Of a stretch of 64,000 nt of DNA, positions 48,481 through 58,056 are shown piece by piece. Under the pieces are notes generated by a model. The model was not told the origin of the DNA. It saw only the letters and a program-made list of their open reading frames with translations, and made no database searches. Source of the DNA: Halocynthiibacter sp. SDUM655004 (GTDB lineage: Bacteria > Pseudomonadota > Alphaproteobacteria > Rhodobacterales > Rhodobacteraceae); NCBI RefSeq assembly GCF_026015885.1, contig NZ_JAPDUG010000001.1:1488001-1552000 (forward strand). The letters are read 5' to 3'. Each line of letters begins with the position of its first letter. The first letter of the stretch is position 1. The position numbers and the translations under genes were made by a program.

Positions 48481-49023
48481 ATGCCAACGCGTCCTTATGT
48501 CATCGATCAGATGATCACCGCCAAGTCTATCGCCGCACGGATCGAGGAGTTGTCTCGCGAGATCGAGCGTGAATTTTCCAAGACAGACAAGCTTGTTGTC
48601 GTTGGGCTTTTGCGCGGCTCATTTGTCTTCATTGCGGATATCGTGCGGGAACTTGATTTGCCTGTTGAAGTCGATTTCCTCGAGGCTTCGTCTTATGGTG
48701 ACGGTACGGAAAGCAGCCGCGAAGTGCGCATCCTGAAAGACCTGCGCGGTGCCATTGAAGGCCGTGATGTTCTGGTTGTTGAGGACATTGTGGACACAGG
48801 CCATACGCTCACCCATGTGACGCATCTTTTGAACTCCCGAAATCCTGCAAAGCTCAAGACGATTTGCCTGCTCGACAAGCCATCGCGCCGTGAGGTTGAC
48901 ATCAAATCCGACTGGACCGGATTTGAAATTCCGGACGAATTCGTCGTAGGTTACGGCATTGATTTTGCACAAAGAAACCGCAACCTCCCCTATATCGGCA
49001 AGGTGCGCTTTACCGAAGAATGA
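48481..49023 (+). CDS. hpt: Hypoxanthine phosphoribosyltransferase
   Basis: Purine salvage enzyme that joins hypoxanthine (or guanine) with PRPP. The 180 residues contain [15 protein letters not shown], the PRPP-binding [15 protein letters not shown] (about 99-113) and the C-terminal [19 protein letters not shown]. The ATG at 48481 follows AGGGGAG; the longer frame upstream overlaps the divergent gene. The stop overlaps the next small gene (ATGA). Confidence 0.95.
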   Translation: MPTRPYVIDQMITAKSIAARIEELSREIEREFSKTDKLVVVGLLRGSFVFIADIVRELDLPVEVDFLEASSYGDGTESSREVRILKDLRGAIEGRDVLVVEDIVDTGHTLTHVTHLLNSRNPAKLKTICLLDKPSRREVDIKSDWTGFEIPDEFVVGYGIDFAQRNRNLPYIGKVRFTEE

Positions 49024-49205
49024 GCCTTAATCCGCGCCACTTACTACGCATGTCGCGCTGGAGCCGCAGACCGCCTTCCACGCGGCGCGTGATACTCGTT
49101 TTTGGTGTGGTGCTCCTGTGTTTGGCCTTGTCTGGATTGGAGCGGTTTGTCGGCATTCCCGAGGGCTTGCAGCGCGAGCCAAACCCCAAAATTCGCATCG
49201 AATAG
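49020..49205 (+). CDS. Small single-helix membrane protein coupled to hpt
   Basis: 61 residues: a very basic N-terminus (about 5-23), one membrane helix ([17 protein letters not shown], about 24-41) and a short polar tail ([15 protein letters not shown]). The positive-inside pattern puts the N-terminus in the cytosol. Its ATG overlaps the hpt stop codon, which supports translation. The function is unknown. An antisense frame of similar size exists but has no binding site. Confidence 0.6.
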   Translation: MSLNPRHLLRMSRWSRRPPSTRRVILVFGVVLLCLALSGLERFVGIPEGLQREPNPKIRIE

Positions 49206-49273
49206 CTCTGTATCGGTTCTGCAACAAGGTTTTGGTAATGTTTCGCGGTCTATAGGTACAAGACCGCTTTGCA

Positions 49274-49301
49274 AGTATCGAAGTTGGTAGTTGAGTATCG
49301 A
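49274..49301. promoter_or_regulatory. 20-bp-spaced direct repeat upstream of the barrel gene
   Basis: AGTATCGA occurs at 49274-49281 and again at 49294-49301, exactly two helical turns apart. The repeat ends 28 bases before the start codon at 49329, so it lies at or near the promoter. It could bind a regulator of the outer membrane protein. Confidence 0.35.
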
Positions 49302-49328
49302 GTAAGAATACATTTGTTAGGAAGAATT

Positions 49329-50270
49329 ATGGCTAAGCGCAGTTTGTTTTGTGCGTTCGTTGCCAGCGTTGCGGCCACACAAGTCGCCGCAGAAGTCAGC
49401 GCGCCAAACGGAATATATATCCGCGGTGACGTGGGGCTTGAACGGTTTTCTGTTTTTGGAGACAGCGAAACGACCTTCTCCGGCCGTCTTGATTTTGGGA
49501 TTAGCCCGGATCAACATTCCTCTAATCTCGGCCCCTTCGGTTTACATTTCGCAATAGAAGGCCTTGATGGCCCGGGCGGAGATGATCCTAAAGCGTTTTA
49601 TGCTGCAGTGAGTTATACAGGTGACTTTGGTCGCTTTTCGATTGGGGCGCCGCGTCCGGTAACCGACGAGGGCTATTTTGACACGCACCTCTTCCTAGGC
49701 AGCACATGGCTTGATTTTGAGCTTGGACAATTAACACGCTCTTGGGTTTCCAACGCTTATTTGTTTTCAAATTCAGATGATCGCCCGATTGGCGCCCGCT
49801 GGGACGGGCAGTTTTCCAACACCAAAGTCGGCATTTCCTACAACCAAATGGACGACCTTGATCTAAGGGATTGGAATCTTGCCGTTCGCCACGATTTCCC
49901 AGTAAGCGATCAGGGTTATCAATTCGCTGTATATGGCGGCCTTGAGTGGACCACACTTCAGGACTATGACCAGTTCCTCTATCGCATCGGTATCGAGGCA
50001 CATTCGACAGAGTTCAACGCAGGGCTTCGCTGGGATCGACTGGAATCGCCCTTTGAAAATACGATCACGGCCTATGCCGATTATAACATCGTACGTAATG
50101 CCTCGGTTGGCGTTGACCTTATGTATAGCGACGGCTTTTCCGGCGAATTGGTCTATGGCCTAAATGGCAAGTATCGGTTTTTTAACGATGGATGGCTCAA
50201 CGTCTTTATTGGCAGCAATGTCCATAACACAGACTATTTCTACGGTGCCGGGCTTGGGCAACATTTCTAG
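49329..50270 (+). CDS. Outer membrane beta-barrel protein (porin-like)
   Basis: 313 residues with a signal peptide (MAKRSLFCAFVASVAATQVAA, cleavage before EVSAPN) and alternating hydrophobic/polar strands rich in Tyr, Phe, Asp and Gly. The sequence ends in Phe (GAGLGQHF), a typical barrel-assembly signal. The features FGIGAPRPVTDEGY-like loop and repeated W/Y girdle positions fit a general porin-type barrel. I cannot name the substrate. The start follows AGGAAG; a frame extension upstream is not coding. A terminator follows. Confidence 0.8.
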   Translation: MAKRSLFCAFVASVAATQVAAEVSAPNGIYIRGDVGLERFSVFGDSETTFSGRLDFGISPDQHSSNLGPFGLHFAIEGLDGPGGDDPKAFYAAVSYTGDFGRFSIGAPRPVTDEGYFDTHLFLGSTWLDFELGQLTRSWVSNAYLFSNSDDRPIGARWDGQFSNTKVGISYNQMDDLDLRDWNLAVRHDFPVSDQGYQFAVYGGLEWTTLQDYDQFLYRIGIEAHSTEFNAGLRWDRLESPFENTITAYADYNIVRNASVGVDLMYSDGFSGELVYGLNGKYRFFNDGWLNVFIGSNVHNTDYFYGAGLGQHF

Positions 50271-50304
50271 CTGATATCGTAGCTGTTCGTAGAACAGGTT
50301 ACAC

Positions 50305-50345
50305 AAAACCAAAAGCGCTCCGAACACATGTCGGAGCGCTTTCAT
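50305..50345 (-). terminator. Terminator between the barrel gene and lipA
   Basis: Perfect 12-bp stem AAAGCGCTCCGA/TCGGAGCGCTTT (50312-50323 with 50331-50342). The U-rich tail (TTTTGGTTTTGTG) is on the minus strand, after lipA, but the stem can also serve the plus-strand gene. Confidence 0.82.
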
Positions 50346-50366
50346 AAATTGTTAGTTCATATTTTG

Positions 50367-51323
50367 TTAGGCTTTTGTCGCGAACTTTGCTTCGCGGGCT
50401 GCCCGCAATTGCGCGAAGTCGTCGCCAGCATGGTATGAACTGCGCGTCAGTGGCGTCGCAGAGACCATGAGGAAACCTTTGCCATAGGCGGCCTTCTCAT
50501 AGGTCTTGAACTCCTCAGGTGTTACAAACCGATCAACGGCATGGTGTTTGGGCGTCGGTTGGAGATACTGCCCGATCGTCAAGAAATCGATATCTGCAGC
50601 GCGCATGTCTTCCATCACTTGCATCACAGCTTGTTTGTCTTCGCCAAGACCAACCATAATGCCGGACTTCGTAAACATCGTCGGGTCCATCTCTTTGACG
50701 CGCTGCAAAAGACGCAAGCTGTGGAAATAGCGCGCACCTGGGCGCACCTCTGGATAGAGGCCGGGAACCGTTTCGAGGTTATGGTTGAAAACGTCAGGCC
50801 GCGCTTCGACGACAATCTCAAGCACCTTAGGATCGCATCGAATAAAGTCCGGCGTCAAAATCTCGATAGTCGTATTCGGGGATTGCTGGCGAATGGCTCT
50901 AATCGTCTGAGCAAAATGCTCTGCTCCGCCGTCCTCAACATCGTCGCGATCAACCGAGGTGATCACCACGTGGTTCAATCCGAGCTTCTTGACTGCAGCA
51001 GCAACGCGACCAGGCTCAAACGGGTCAAGGTCTTCGGGCGGCTTACCGGTTGCAATATTGCAGAACGTACAGGCCCGAGTACAGACCTCACCCATGATCA
51101 TCATCGTGGCATGGCCTTGCGACCAGCATTCACCAACGTTCGGACAGCCTGCTTCTTCACAAACCGTCGTCAGCGCATTGTCCCGCATGATCTTGTGGGT
51201 CTCGGCATAGCCTTTGCCGCCCGGCGCTTTTACCCGAATCCAACTTGGTTTCTTAGGTTGAGCGTTATCAGGGTTCTTGGCTTTCTCTGGATGGCGCTGG
51301 GCCGGAATCTTGAGATCACGCAT
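50367..51323 (-). CDS. lipA: Lipoyl synthase
   Basis: Radical-SAM enzyme that inserts two sulfurs into protein-bound octanoyl groups to make lipoate. The 318 residues show both iron-sulfur motifs: the auxiliary cluster [12 protein letters not shown] (about 55-66) and the radical-SAM CTRACTFC (about 81-88), plus the [11 protein letters not shown]-terminus with the conserved serine. It starts at the ATG at 51323, behind GAGGAG. No lipB is adjacent. Confidence 0.96.
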   Translation of the reverse strand: MRDLKIPAQRHPEKAKNPDNAQPKKPSWIRVKAPGGKGYAETHKIMRDNALTTVCEEAGCPNVGECWSQGHATMMIMGEVCTRACTFCNIATGKPPEDLDPFEPGRVAAAVKKLGLNHVVITSVDRDDVEDGGAEHFAQTIRAIRQQSPNTTIEILTPDFIRCDPKVLEIVVEARPDVFNHNLETVPGLYPEVRPGARYFHSLRLLQRVKEMDPTMFTKSGIMVGLGEDKQAVMQVMEDMRAADIDFLTIGQYLQPTPKHHAVDRFVTPEEFKTYEKAAYGKGFLMVSATPLTRSSYHAGDDFAQLRAAREAKFATKA

Positions 51324-51496
51324 GATTTCTCCTCACAATTTGCCCGTGTATAACGGTTTTTTGTCGGGAATGGGAAGCGTTTGAATCGTCGCGGTGAGCA
51401 GCTATGCAGCAAACTCAACGCTGCGCATATGAGGAAAATCAGTATAGCCCCAAGCCCGTCGTGGATTCGGGCTTCGAGCAATCCTCCTAAGGAGGG

Positions 51497-51545
51497 AAAA
51501 AACGCGGGGCAATCTAAGCAAATTCAAGCGCTTTGACGCTGCCCC
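51497..51545 (-). terminator. Probable terminator after the DUF6456-type gene
   Basis: In minus-strand RNA, GGGGCA (51545-51540) pairs with the complementary TGCCCC (51511-51506) around an inner small stem (AAGC/GCTT), then GCG and six T. It lies 78 bases after the gene's stop. Confidence 0.5.
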
Positions 51546-51622
51546 ACTCGCAAAATCTTTTGTGCGTGGCCTGTTACGTAAAGCAGGTCAGCATCCACTT
51601 ATTGGCCCACATCCGAATGGAC

Positions 51623-52726
51623 TTAGCCAATCAGCGGACCGTGCTCGCCATAACGGTGCTTGTAGTAGGCAGCTAATCGCGACAATGCGATCCGTAGGAT
51701 GACTTTTCCACTTCGGGCGCACCACCCCATTTCCTTTTCTGCCGCTTCAAGCCCCTCAAGCTTGCAAACACAGCGCAGGACCACGTCACCGAGGTCTTGT
51801 CCGAGTTCTCTGAGCGCATCGCGCGCACGCTCGTGTGCTTCTTTGTGCTTTGAATTGGCAAAGGGAATTATAGGGTTGTCGTTCGCATACGCCCCTTCGT
51901 AGATGTAGTTTTCCCAGATATCATCACATTGATACCCAAGCTGCGCGAGTTCGAAATCCTCCCGAATCCGTTCGCCCGCTGCTATCATCTCGTCCGTCAA
52001 AAGCGGGTTACCATCCGGATCACGGCGGCGGGACAACATCGTTAATGGGGTTTCCGCAAGGTTTGTTTTGCGTAAGTTGACCTCAATCGCGCGACTGGAC
52101 GGCGCAGGGGAAAATGCGGCTTGGCTTTCGGCGAACCCAACAGGTGTCGTCATAGGCGACACGCCACCGCATTTCAGAAATGCACGGCCTTGGGGTGTGA
52201 TCTCATAGAGCGTGACTTTGCCGGATTTTACACAATTTATCCAGTCATTTAGCGCCATAACTTCAGCCACACTACGGTGCAATATTGCTGTGCGCGTGGA
52301 TTGCCCACTTGGCAAATCGCGCAGAACAACCGCCTGCTCCATTTCTTCCCCCACAAGCAAGCGCGAGCCTAGTTCACAAAGTCGCTTAAGAATCCGCCGC
52401 GCCTCTTGTACAAGCTCTTGATCCTCTTCAGTTGGTGTTTCGGGGCGCGCTGGCAAAACGATTTTTTTGGCCGTTTCGATATCCTCCGGCGGCTGAAAAT
52501 GACTTTTGCCCAAGCGCTTCAAACCAAGATCTACGAGCAAGTCATCGCGACGTGATTCAAATTTATGAATTTGCCGCATTACCGTTGATGCATGGCACCC
52601 GACCGCCCGTGCAACAGCCCGAATAGACAACCCCGTCTCTGTATGAAGCAGGTACCGCTCGGCAGTTTGCGGCACCCAGTGTGGCAACGGATCCTGATGC
52701 AAACAGGTATCCATAACATCCCCCAT
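51623..52726 (-). CDS. DUF6456-type helix-turn-helix protein
   Basis: 367 residues with an N-terminal helix-turn-helix (about 33-55, GLSIRAVARAVGCHASTVMR) and a C-terminal domain (about 230-365) of the kind labelled DUF6456 in alphaproteobacteria. The middle holds a second winged-helix-like region (about 145-205). It is probably a DNA-binding regulator of unknown target; relatives are found through Rhodobacterales. The ATG at 52726 follows AAGGAG with seven bases spacing. It is divergent from the DUF6477-type gene. Confidence 0.72.
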   Translation of the reverse strand: MGDVMDTCLHQDPLPHWVPQTAERYLLHTETGLSIRAVARAVGCHASTVMRQIHKFESRRDDLLVDLGLKRLGKSHFQPPEDIETAKKIVLPARPETPTEEDQELVQEARRILKRLCELGSRLLVGEEMEQAVVLRDLPSGQSTRTAILHRSVAEVMALNDWINCVKSGKVTLYEITPQGRAFLKCGGVSPMTTPVGFAESQAAFSPAPSSRAIEVNLRKTNLAETPLTMLSRRRDPDGNPLLTDEMIAAGERIREDFELAQLGYQCDDIWENYIYEGAYANDNPIIPFANSKHKEAHERARDALRELGQDLGDVVLRCVCKLEGLEAAEKEMGWCARSGKVILRIALSRLAAYYKHRYGEHGPLIG

Positions 52727-52826
52727 GAAGAGTCTCCTTGTTGTGGTTTTGGATTGAAGTACGCGAGCAAACCGAAATACACATGGTTACCCAAAGGTTA
52801 AAAAATACCAGTTTCGCTATCCTTGG

Positions 52827-52841
52827 GTTTAATTACTAAAC
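52827..52841. promoter_or_regulatory. Inverted repeat between divergent DUF6456/DUF6477 genes
   Basis: GTTTA and TAAAC flank ATTAC in the 207-base divergent gap. It is short and AT-rich, and a chance match is possible. It lies about 100 bases from each start codon. Confidence 0.25.
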
Positions 52842-52933
52842 AATCCGTAAACACGCGTACGGCGAGTCAAATTACGCGCAACACACGCATAGGTTGTGTT
52901 TGATTAAAGCATCCAAGAAACACCGGAGGCTTT

Positions 52934-53251
52934 ATGAACGACATCAAATCAATGCTGAAAATGCTGCATCGCCCACGCATTCTCATTCGCGCCGCTCGTC
53001 ATGGGTTACGCGACTACAATCGAACACGTGATCTCAAACGGCTATTGCGTTTGGAGCAAATCCCAAGTTCGGGCCAAGCACTCATCACCTTGATCAACGA
53101 GGAGCGCGCCCTCGAAAACAAGCGCAAATCCGGGGAAGCCAGCTATTCGGTTATGCGTCACATTGAGGTTCTTGTTGCACTCATGGGAGAAGCACAGCTT
53201 TATACACAATCAGATGAAATCCCGCGTTCGCATTTGCGCGTCGTTGGATAA
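52934..53251 (+). CDS. DUF6477-type small protein
   Basis: 105 residues, basic N-terminal half (RPRILIRAARHGLRDYNRTR) and a helical C-terminal half (about 50-90), with no signal or membrane segment. I associate this pattern with a Rhodobacterales family of unknown function (DUF6477). CGGAGG precedes the ATG. It is convergent with the mttB-like gene, ending 18 bases from its stop. Confidence 0.7.
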   Translation: MNDIKSMLKMLHRPRILIRAARHGLRDYNRTRDLKRLLRLEQIPSSGQALITLINEERALENKRKSGEASYSVMRHIEVLVALMGEAQLYTQSDEIPRSHLRVVG

Positions 53252-53268
53252 CCCTGATCTCGGCAGGG

Positions 53269-54807
53269 TTAGGTCAAGGAATCTGGTAAACTCGACTTCT
53301 TTTCAGCTATATAGGTTCGAAGTTTACTCTCTATTTCCGGATCAAGAGGCGGTTGTTGGTAACTGGCCAGAAGCGATTTCACCTTGGCGGCTGCGAGGTT
53401 TTCGGTATCGCGTGATCCCTCGTCCTGCCATGTTTCGAATGGCTTATAATCCAACACATCACTGCGCCAAAACGCGTCCTGATAATTCGCTTGGGTATGG
53501 GCACAGCCGAGGTAATGCCCACCTGGGCCAACCTCTTCGATTGCACTCATGGCCTGGGCATTTTCGTCGTTCGATATACCCGCGGCCATTTTGTGCAAAG
53601 CACCAAGCTGGTCGGCATCCATGACGAACTTTTCGAAAGACGCGACCAACCCGCCTTCAAGCCAACCGCAGGCGTGTAACATGAAATTCACCCCGCCCAG
53701 CAGGGCCGCATTCAGCGTGTTTGCAGTTTCGTATCCCGCTTGTGCGTCGGGAAGTTTTGAGCCGCAAAGCCCTCCGCCAGATCTAAAGGGAAGGTTAAGC
53801 CGGCGCGCCAACTGCCCTGCCCCGTAAAGGATTTGTGAAGATTCGGGAGTTCCAAAGGTTGGGGCGCCGGAATTCATATCAATAGACGCCACAAAGGCTC
53901 CGAAAATCACAGGAGCGCCAGGGCGAATTAACTGAGAATAAGCCACACCAGCCAGAACCTCGGCCAAGACCTGCGTCAGCGTTCCAACAACCGAAACGGG
54001 CGCCATCGCTCCGCCAACGATAAACGGCGAGATGATGCACGCTTGATTTGCCTTCGCGTACACTTCAAGCGCCCCCATCATGATCGAGTCAAATGTAAGC
54101 GGCGAGTTAATGTTGATGAGCGAGGTCATCACCGTGTTATCGCGAACAAAATCCTTGCCGAACAGAATTTCGCACATCTCGACGGAGTCTTGCGCGCGGC
54201 TTGGCTCTGTCACGGACCCCATAAAAGGTTTATCCGACAACGTCATGTGCGCGAGCAACATATCAAGATGCCGTTTATTTACAGTAATATCAGTCGGTTC
54301 ACAGACGGTGCCGCCAGACAAATGCAGGTATTTGGACATATATCCAAGGCGGACAAAATTCTCGAAATCGTCCATCACAGCATAACGACGACCACCCTCA
54401 ATATCGCGCACAAACGGCGGCCCATAGACCGGAGCAAGTACAAGATTATCGCCACCAATGGTGACGCTTCGTTCTGGGTTTCTTGCGTGGTGCGTAAATT
54501 GCGACGGCGCGGTTTTGCACAATTCGCGCGCCAACCCTCGTGGAATCCGAACACGATCCCCATCAATCTCTGCGCCCGCGTTCCGCCAAATCTCTAGGGC
54601 TTCTGGATTCTCAGGAAACGATACACCAATTTCCTCAAGGACTGTTTCCGCATTGCGTTCAATAATATCCAAAGTCGCCGCATCAATCGGTTCGTAGTTC
54701 GGAATGTTCCGCACGATTGTTGGTGCAGTTTCAAAACTCACGGCCTGCCGCGCTGCACGGCGCGCTGCGCCGCCTCCGCCGCGCTTGCGAGCGATTCTCT
54801 CTGACAT
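53269..54807 (-). CDS. MttB-family methyltransferase homologue
   Basis: Member of the trimethylamine methyltransferase (MttB) superfamily, 512 residues. There is no in-frame amber codon, so it is not a pyrrolysine enzyme. Non-pyrrolysine relatives demethylate glycine betaine or other quaternary amines and transfer the methyl group to a corrinoid protein. Recognisable segments include the basic, arginine-rich N-terminus (RKRGGGGAARRAARQ), GPPFVRDIEGG, GTVCEPTDI and GGLCGSKLPDAQAGYE. No corrinoid protein or reactivase gene is adjacent. The gene is divergent from guaA. Confidence 0.85.
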   Translation of the reverse strand: MSERIARKRGGGGAARRAARQAVSFETAPTIVRNIPNYEPIDAATLDIIERNAETVLEEIGVSFPENPEALEIWRNAGAEIDGDRVRIPRGLARELCKTAPSQFTHHARNPERSVTIGGDNLVLAPVYGPPFVRDIEGGRRYAVMDDFENFVRLGYMSKYLHLSGGTVCEPTDITVNKRHLDMLLAHMTLSDKPFMGSVTEPSRAQDSVEMCEILFGKDFVRDNTVMTSLININSPLTFDSIMMGALEVYAKANQACIISPFIVGGAMAPVSVVGTLTQVLAEVLAGVAYSQLIRPGAPVIFGAFVASIDMNSGAPTFGTPESSQILYGAGQLARRLNLPFRSGGGLCGSKLPDAQAGYETANTLNAALLGGVNFMLHACGWLEGGLVASFEKFVMDADQLGALHKMAAGISNDENAQAMSAIEEVGPGGHYLGCAHTQANYQDAFWRSDVLDYKPFETWQDEGSRDTENLAAAKVKSLLASYQQPPLDPEIESKLRTYIAEKKSSLPDSLT

Positions 54808-54868
54808 TGGCGTCTTCCTTGTCCTAACCCCTTACATCTAGTCACGCATTTCCGCCTACTCAGGGCGC

Positions 54869-54902
54869 AAAATGGACATTTTACGACCGAAAGCGACATT
54901 TT
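54869..54902. promoter_or_regulatory. 20-bp-spaced GACATTTT repeats, mttB/guaA gap
   Basis: GACATTTT occurs at 54875-54882 and at 54895-54902, exactly two helical turns apart. The first copy also sits in an inverted repeat AAAATG-GA-CATTTT (54869-54882). The site is 68-95 bases upstream of the mttB-like start and 110 or more bases from guaA. It is a plausible operator for the mttB-like gene. Confidence 0.45.
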
Positions 54903-55012
54903 CAAAAACTGGACACGAATTTCCGCGCCATTCACCGCCTAAAACAGCGCCATGAGCACTGAAATCAAAGCTCGCTCTTGCGCCAACGGGCGCAGCACTT
55001 TATTCCCGCCGC

Positions 55013-56578
55013 ATGACAGATATTTCCTCGCACGAGCGCCTCCTTATCATCGACTTCGGTTCGCAAGTGACGCAGCTTATTGCCCGTCGCCTTCGTGAAC
55101 TCTCGGTCTATTGCGAAATCCATCCGTATCAGAATGTTACGTCAGAGTTCCTGATCGGATTTGCACCCAAAGCGGTGATCCTTTCAGGAGGACCGGCCAG
55201 CGTCATGACCGAAGGGTCGCCACGCCCGCCGAAAGAGGTTTTCAACCTCGGCGTTCCGGTGCTTGGTATTTGCTACGGCCAGCAGGTGATGATGCACATG
55301 CTGGGCGGTAAGGTTGAACGCGGACATGGCACCGCTGAATTCGGCCGTGCCTATGTTACACCAGAAGATGCTAAACTGCCTCTGCTCGACGGCTGGTTTG
55401 ATGGCGGCAAGGAACAGGTCTGGATGAGCCACGGCGACCACGTTTCTGCCATCGCGCCGGGTTTTGAGGTTTACGGTACATCGCCAAACGCGCCCTTTGC
55501 GATTACAGCCGATACGGAGCGCAACTTCTATGCGGTCCAGTTCCATCCCGAAGTGCATCACACACCGAACGGCGCCAAGCTTTATGAAAACTTCATCAAG
55601 CTCGCAGGGTTCTCTGGCGATTGGACCATGGGTGCCTATCGTGAACAGGCGATCGAAGCCATCCGCAAGCAGGTTGGCGACAAGCAGGTGATATGCGGCC
55701 TATCTGGCGGCGTTGATAGTTCTGTTGCGGCGGTTCTGATCCACGAAGCGATTGGCGATCAACTGACCTGTGTGTTTGTTGACCACGGTTTGCTGCGAAA
55801 AGGTGAGGCCGAAGAGGTCGTGACCATGTTCCGCGATCACTACAACATGAAGCTGATCCACGCCGACGAGCAGGAATTGTTCCTCGGCGCGCTCGATGGC
55901 CAAGCAGATCCGGAAACCAAACGCAAAATCATCGGCGGGCTGTTCATTGACGTGTTCCAGAAATACGCCAACGAAATCGATGGCGCCGAATATCTGGCCC
56001 AAGGCACGCTTTACCCTGATGTCATTGAATCAGTTAGCTTTTCCGGCGGCCCTTCGGTGACAATCAAAAGCCACCACAACGTTGGCGGCTTGCCCGAAAA
56101 GATGGGCCTCAAGCTGGTAGAGCCACTGCGCGAATTGTTCAAAGACGAGGTGCGCGCGCTCGGAACCGAGCTTGGCCTGCCGAAGAGTTTCATTGGTCGG
56201 CACCCCTTCCCTGGCCCCGGCCTTGCAATCCGCTGCCCCGGTGAAATCACACGCGCCAAACTCGACATCCTCCGCGAAGCCGATGCGGTCTATATCGACC
56301 AAATCCGCAAGCACGGCCTCTATGACGAAATCTGGCAAGCCTTTGTTGCGATCCTCCCTGTGCGCACCGTTGGCGTTATGGGCGATGGGCGCACCTATGA
56401 CTACGCCTGCGCGCTGCGTGCGGTGACATCGGTAGACGGTATGACCGCGGATTATTACCCGTTCAGCCACGAGTTCCTTGGCGAAACCGCAACGCGGATC
56501 ATCAACGAGGTCGAAGGTATCAACCGCGTCACTTATGACATCACCTCTAAGCCTCCGGGCACAATCGAATGGGAATAA
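55013..56578 (+). CDS. guaA: GMP synthase (glutamine-hydrolysing)
   Basis: Converts XMP to GMP using glutamine and ATP. The 521 residues have the class I amidotransferase domain (ILSGGPASV, catalytic Cys87 in GICYGQQ, HPEVHHT) and the PP-loop ATP pyrophosphatase ([14 protein letters not shown]), ending in the dimerisation domain with the conserved KPPGTIEWE terminus. The ATG at 55013 lacks a strong binding site but gives the normal length. Confidence 0.97.
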   Translation: MTDISSHERLLIIDFGSQVTQLIARRLRELSVYCEIHPYQNVTSEFLIGFAPKAVILSGGPASVMTEGSPRPPKEVFNLGVPVLGICYGQQVMMHMLGGKVERGHGTAEFGRAYVTPEDAKLPLLDGWFDGGKEQVWMSHGDHVSAIAPGFEVYGTSPNAPFAITADTERNFYAVQFHPEVHHTPNGAKLYENFIKLAGFSGDWTMGAYREQAIEAIRKQVGDKQVICGLSGGVDSSVAAVLIHEAIGDQLTCVFVDHGLLRKGEAEEVVTMFRDHYNMKLIHADEQELFLGALDGQADPETKRKIIGGLFIDVFQKYANEIDGAEYLAQGTLYPDVIESVSFSGGPSVTIKSHHNVGGLPEKMGLKLVEPLRELFKDEVRALGTELGLPKSFIGRHPFPGPGLAIRCPGEITRAKLDILREADAVYIDQIRKHGLYDEIWQAFVAILPVRTVGVMGDGRTYDYACALRAVTSVDGMTADYYPFSHEFLGETATRIINEVEGINRVTYDITSKPPGTIEWE

Positions 56579-56630
56579 CTCAGGGTCTGCTGCAAAACTC
56601 TCGAGTTCCCTGCGTTTTTCTCATGGTCCC

Positions 56631-56876
56631 ATGGGGGCAAGAAAATTGTCGTTAAGGGAAATCAAGCGGGTCGATGTTGTTAAATGGATTGCCACGGTCG
56701 TGCAATTGTTCGGCTATGGCTTAACGGGTCTGAACCTTGTCCCCTACAACATCTATCTGTTTTTCATAGGAATTTTCCTATGGTTTTCAGTTGGCGTCAT
56801 GTGGGAAGACAAGGCGATCATGGTTGTTCATTTGGGGGCGTTTCTTTCGCTCCTCTTTGGGTATTTAAACGCATAA
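56631..56876 (+). CDS. Small membrane protein (DUF6552-type)
   Basis: 81 residues starting MGARKLSLREIKRVDVVKWI, with three hydrophobic segments (about 17-37, 40-57 and 62-80) separated by very short loops including SVGVMWEDKAIMVVH. I associate it with a Rhodobacterales small-protein family of unknown role (DUF6552). I use the ATG at 56631; the longer frame overlaps the guaA end without coding character. It follows guaA by 52 bases and may be co-transcribed. Confidence 0.68.
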   Translation: MGARKLSLREIKRVDVVKWIATVVQLFGYGLTGLNLVPYNIYLFFIGIFLWFSVGVMWEDKAIMVVHLGAFLSLLFGYLNA

Positions 56877-57031
56877 TCAAAGTCTTCTCTGTCTACCGAC
56901 CGAGTACGCATACACCGTGGGATGTGATGGCCGCCCGTGAATCCCAGTTCTCAGCAATGGCAACGCAGGATTTGAATTGACACAGGTTTCTCTGCTGATA
57001 CCTGTTTCTCGCTCTATTTGGATCTCGCCTC

Positions 57032-57928
57032 ATGTCAGAACAAACACTCCCCACCATTAAACCCGCCGCAATTCGCGGGGCGTTTTGGATGATCGGCGCA
57101 ATTGTTGCGTTTTCGACGATGGCTGTCGCCGGGCGCGAGATTCTGAACGAGTTGGACACGTTCGAATTAATGCTCTACCGCTCGATCGTTGGCCTATTGA
57201 TTGTGGTTCCCGTGGCGTTGGCAACCGGAAGCCTGCGCGAGGTCAATACTGATCAATTGCCCCTGCAAATCCTGCGCAACCTGTTTCATTTCACCGGACA
57301 GAACCTCTGGTTTCTGGCGCTTACGCTCATTCCATTGGCCCAAGTCTTTGCGATTGAATTCACATCGCCGATCTGGGTGCTTCTGTTTTCTCCACTGCTT
57401 CTGGGAGAGCGGCTGACACGCGGGCGCGCAATTGCGGCTTGCTTCGGCTTCATAGGCATTCTGGTTGTGACCCGCCCAACGGTTGAAACCATCAACATCG
57501 GCATCATTGCCGCAGCACTTTCCGCGATATGTTTTGCGATGACAAATGTGCTCACACGCAAGTTGACCCGCAGCCAATCAATCACCTGCATTATGGTTTA
57601 CCTCACCGCGACCCAAACCGTCTTTGGCTTGATCGGCGCAGGGTATGATGGGCACATCACAATCCCAAGTATGGCTTATGTGCCGGCAATTTTCCTTGTT
57701 GGTTTATGTGGATTGGTGGCTCATTTCTGTCTGACACGGGCGCTATCCATTGCCCCTGCTCCAACTGTTATGCCGATTGATTTCGCGCGCCTACCACTCA
57801 TCGCATTGATCGGATTTCTCTTCTATGACGAAGGAATCGACATCTATGTGTTTTACGGCGCGGCGATCATATTCACAGCGAATTATATCAACCTGCTGCG
57901 CGAGTCCCGTGAGAATACGGGTCAGTAA
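57032..57928 (+). CDS. EamA-type (DMT superfamily) exporter
   Basis: 298 residues forming ten helices in two EamA repeats (about 15-145 and 155-290). Typical features are the first-repeat region ALTLIPLAQVFAIEFTSPIWVL and LLGERLTRGRAIA, and the second-repeat FARLPLIALIGFLFYDE. These transporters export amino acids or other small metabolites; the substrate is not predictable. It is preceded by a 155-base gap with a weak ACAGGT/ACCTGT hairpin. Confidence 0.85.
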   Translation: MSEQTLPTIKPAAIRGAFWMIGAIVAFSTMAVAGREILNELDTFELMLYRSIVGLLIVVPVALATGSLREVNTDQLPLQILRNLFHFTGQNLWFLALTLIPLAQVFAIEFTSPIWVLLFSPLLLGERLTRGRAIAACFGFIGILVVTRPTVETINIGIIAAALSAICFAMTNVLTRKLTRSQSITCIMVYLTATQTVFGLIGAGYDGHITIPSMAYVPAIFLVGLCGLVAHFCLTRALSIAPAPTVMPIDFARLPLIALIGFLFYDEGIDIYVFYGAAIIFTANYINLLRESRENTGQ

Positions 57929-58056
57929 CCCTATTTTACATGTCTTTTGTAACACAGTTGCGAAACGCTGGCTTAGTTTACGCGGCGTTTACGTTGACGA
58001 TTTATAGGATTGTTTCCAGCCTGTACCAACAAACGCGAATTCCTTTGGGAGGGAAG

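Noticed and set aside
51230-51481. 83-codon minus-strand frame with a hydrophobic N-terminus before lipA
   Set aside because: Its TTG start is only one base after AGGAGG, too close to be used, and the second half overlaps the lipA start in another frame with no sensible composition.
53252-53272. AACCCTG/CAGGGTT hairpin after the DUF6477-type gene as terminator
   Set aside because: There is no T tract on either side; it may stop neither transcript and was not listed.
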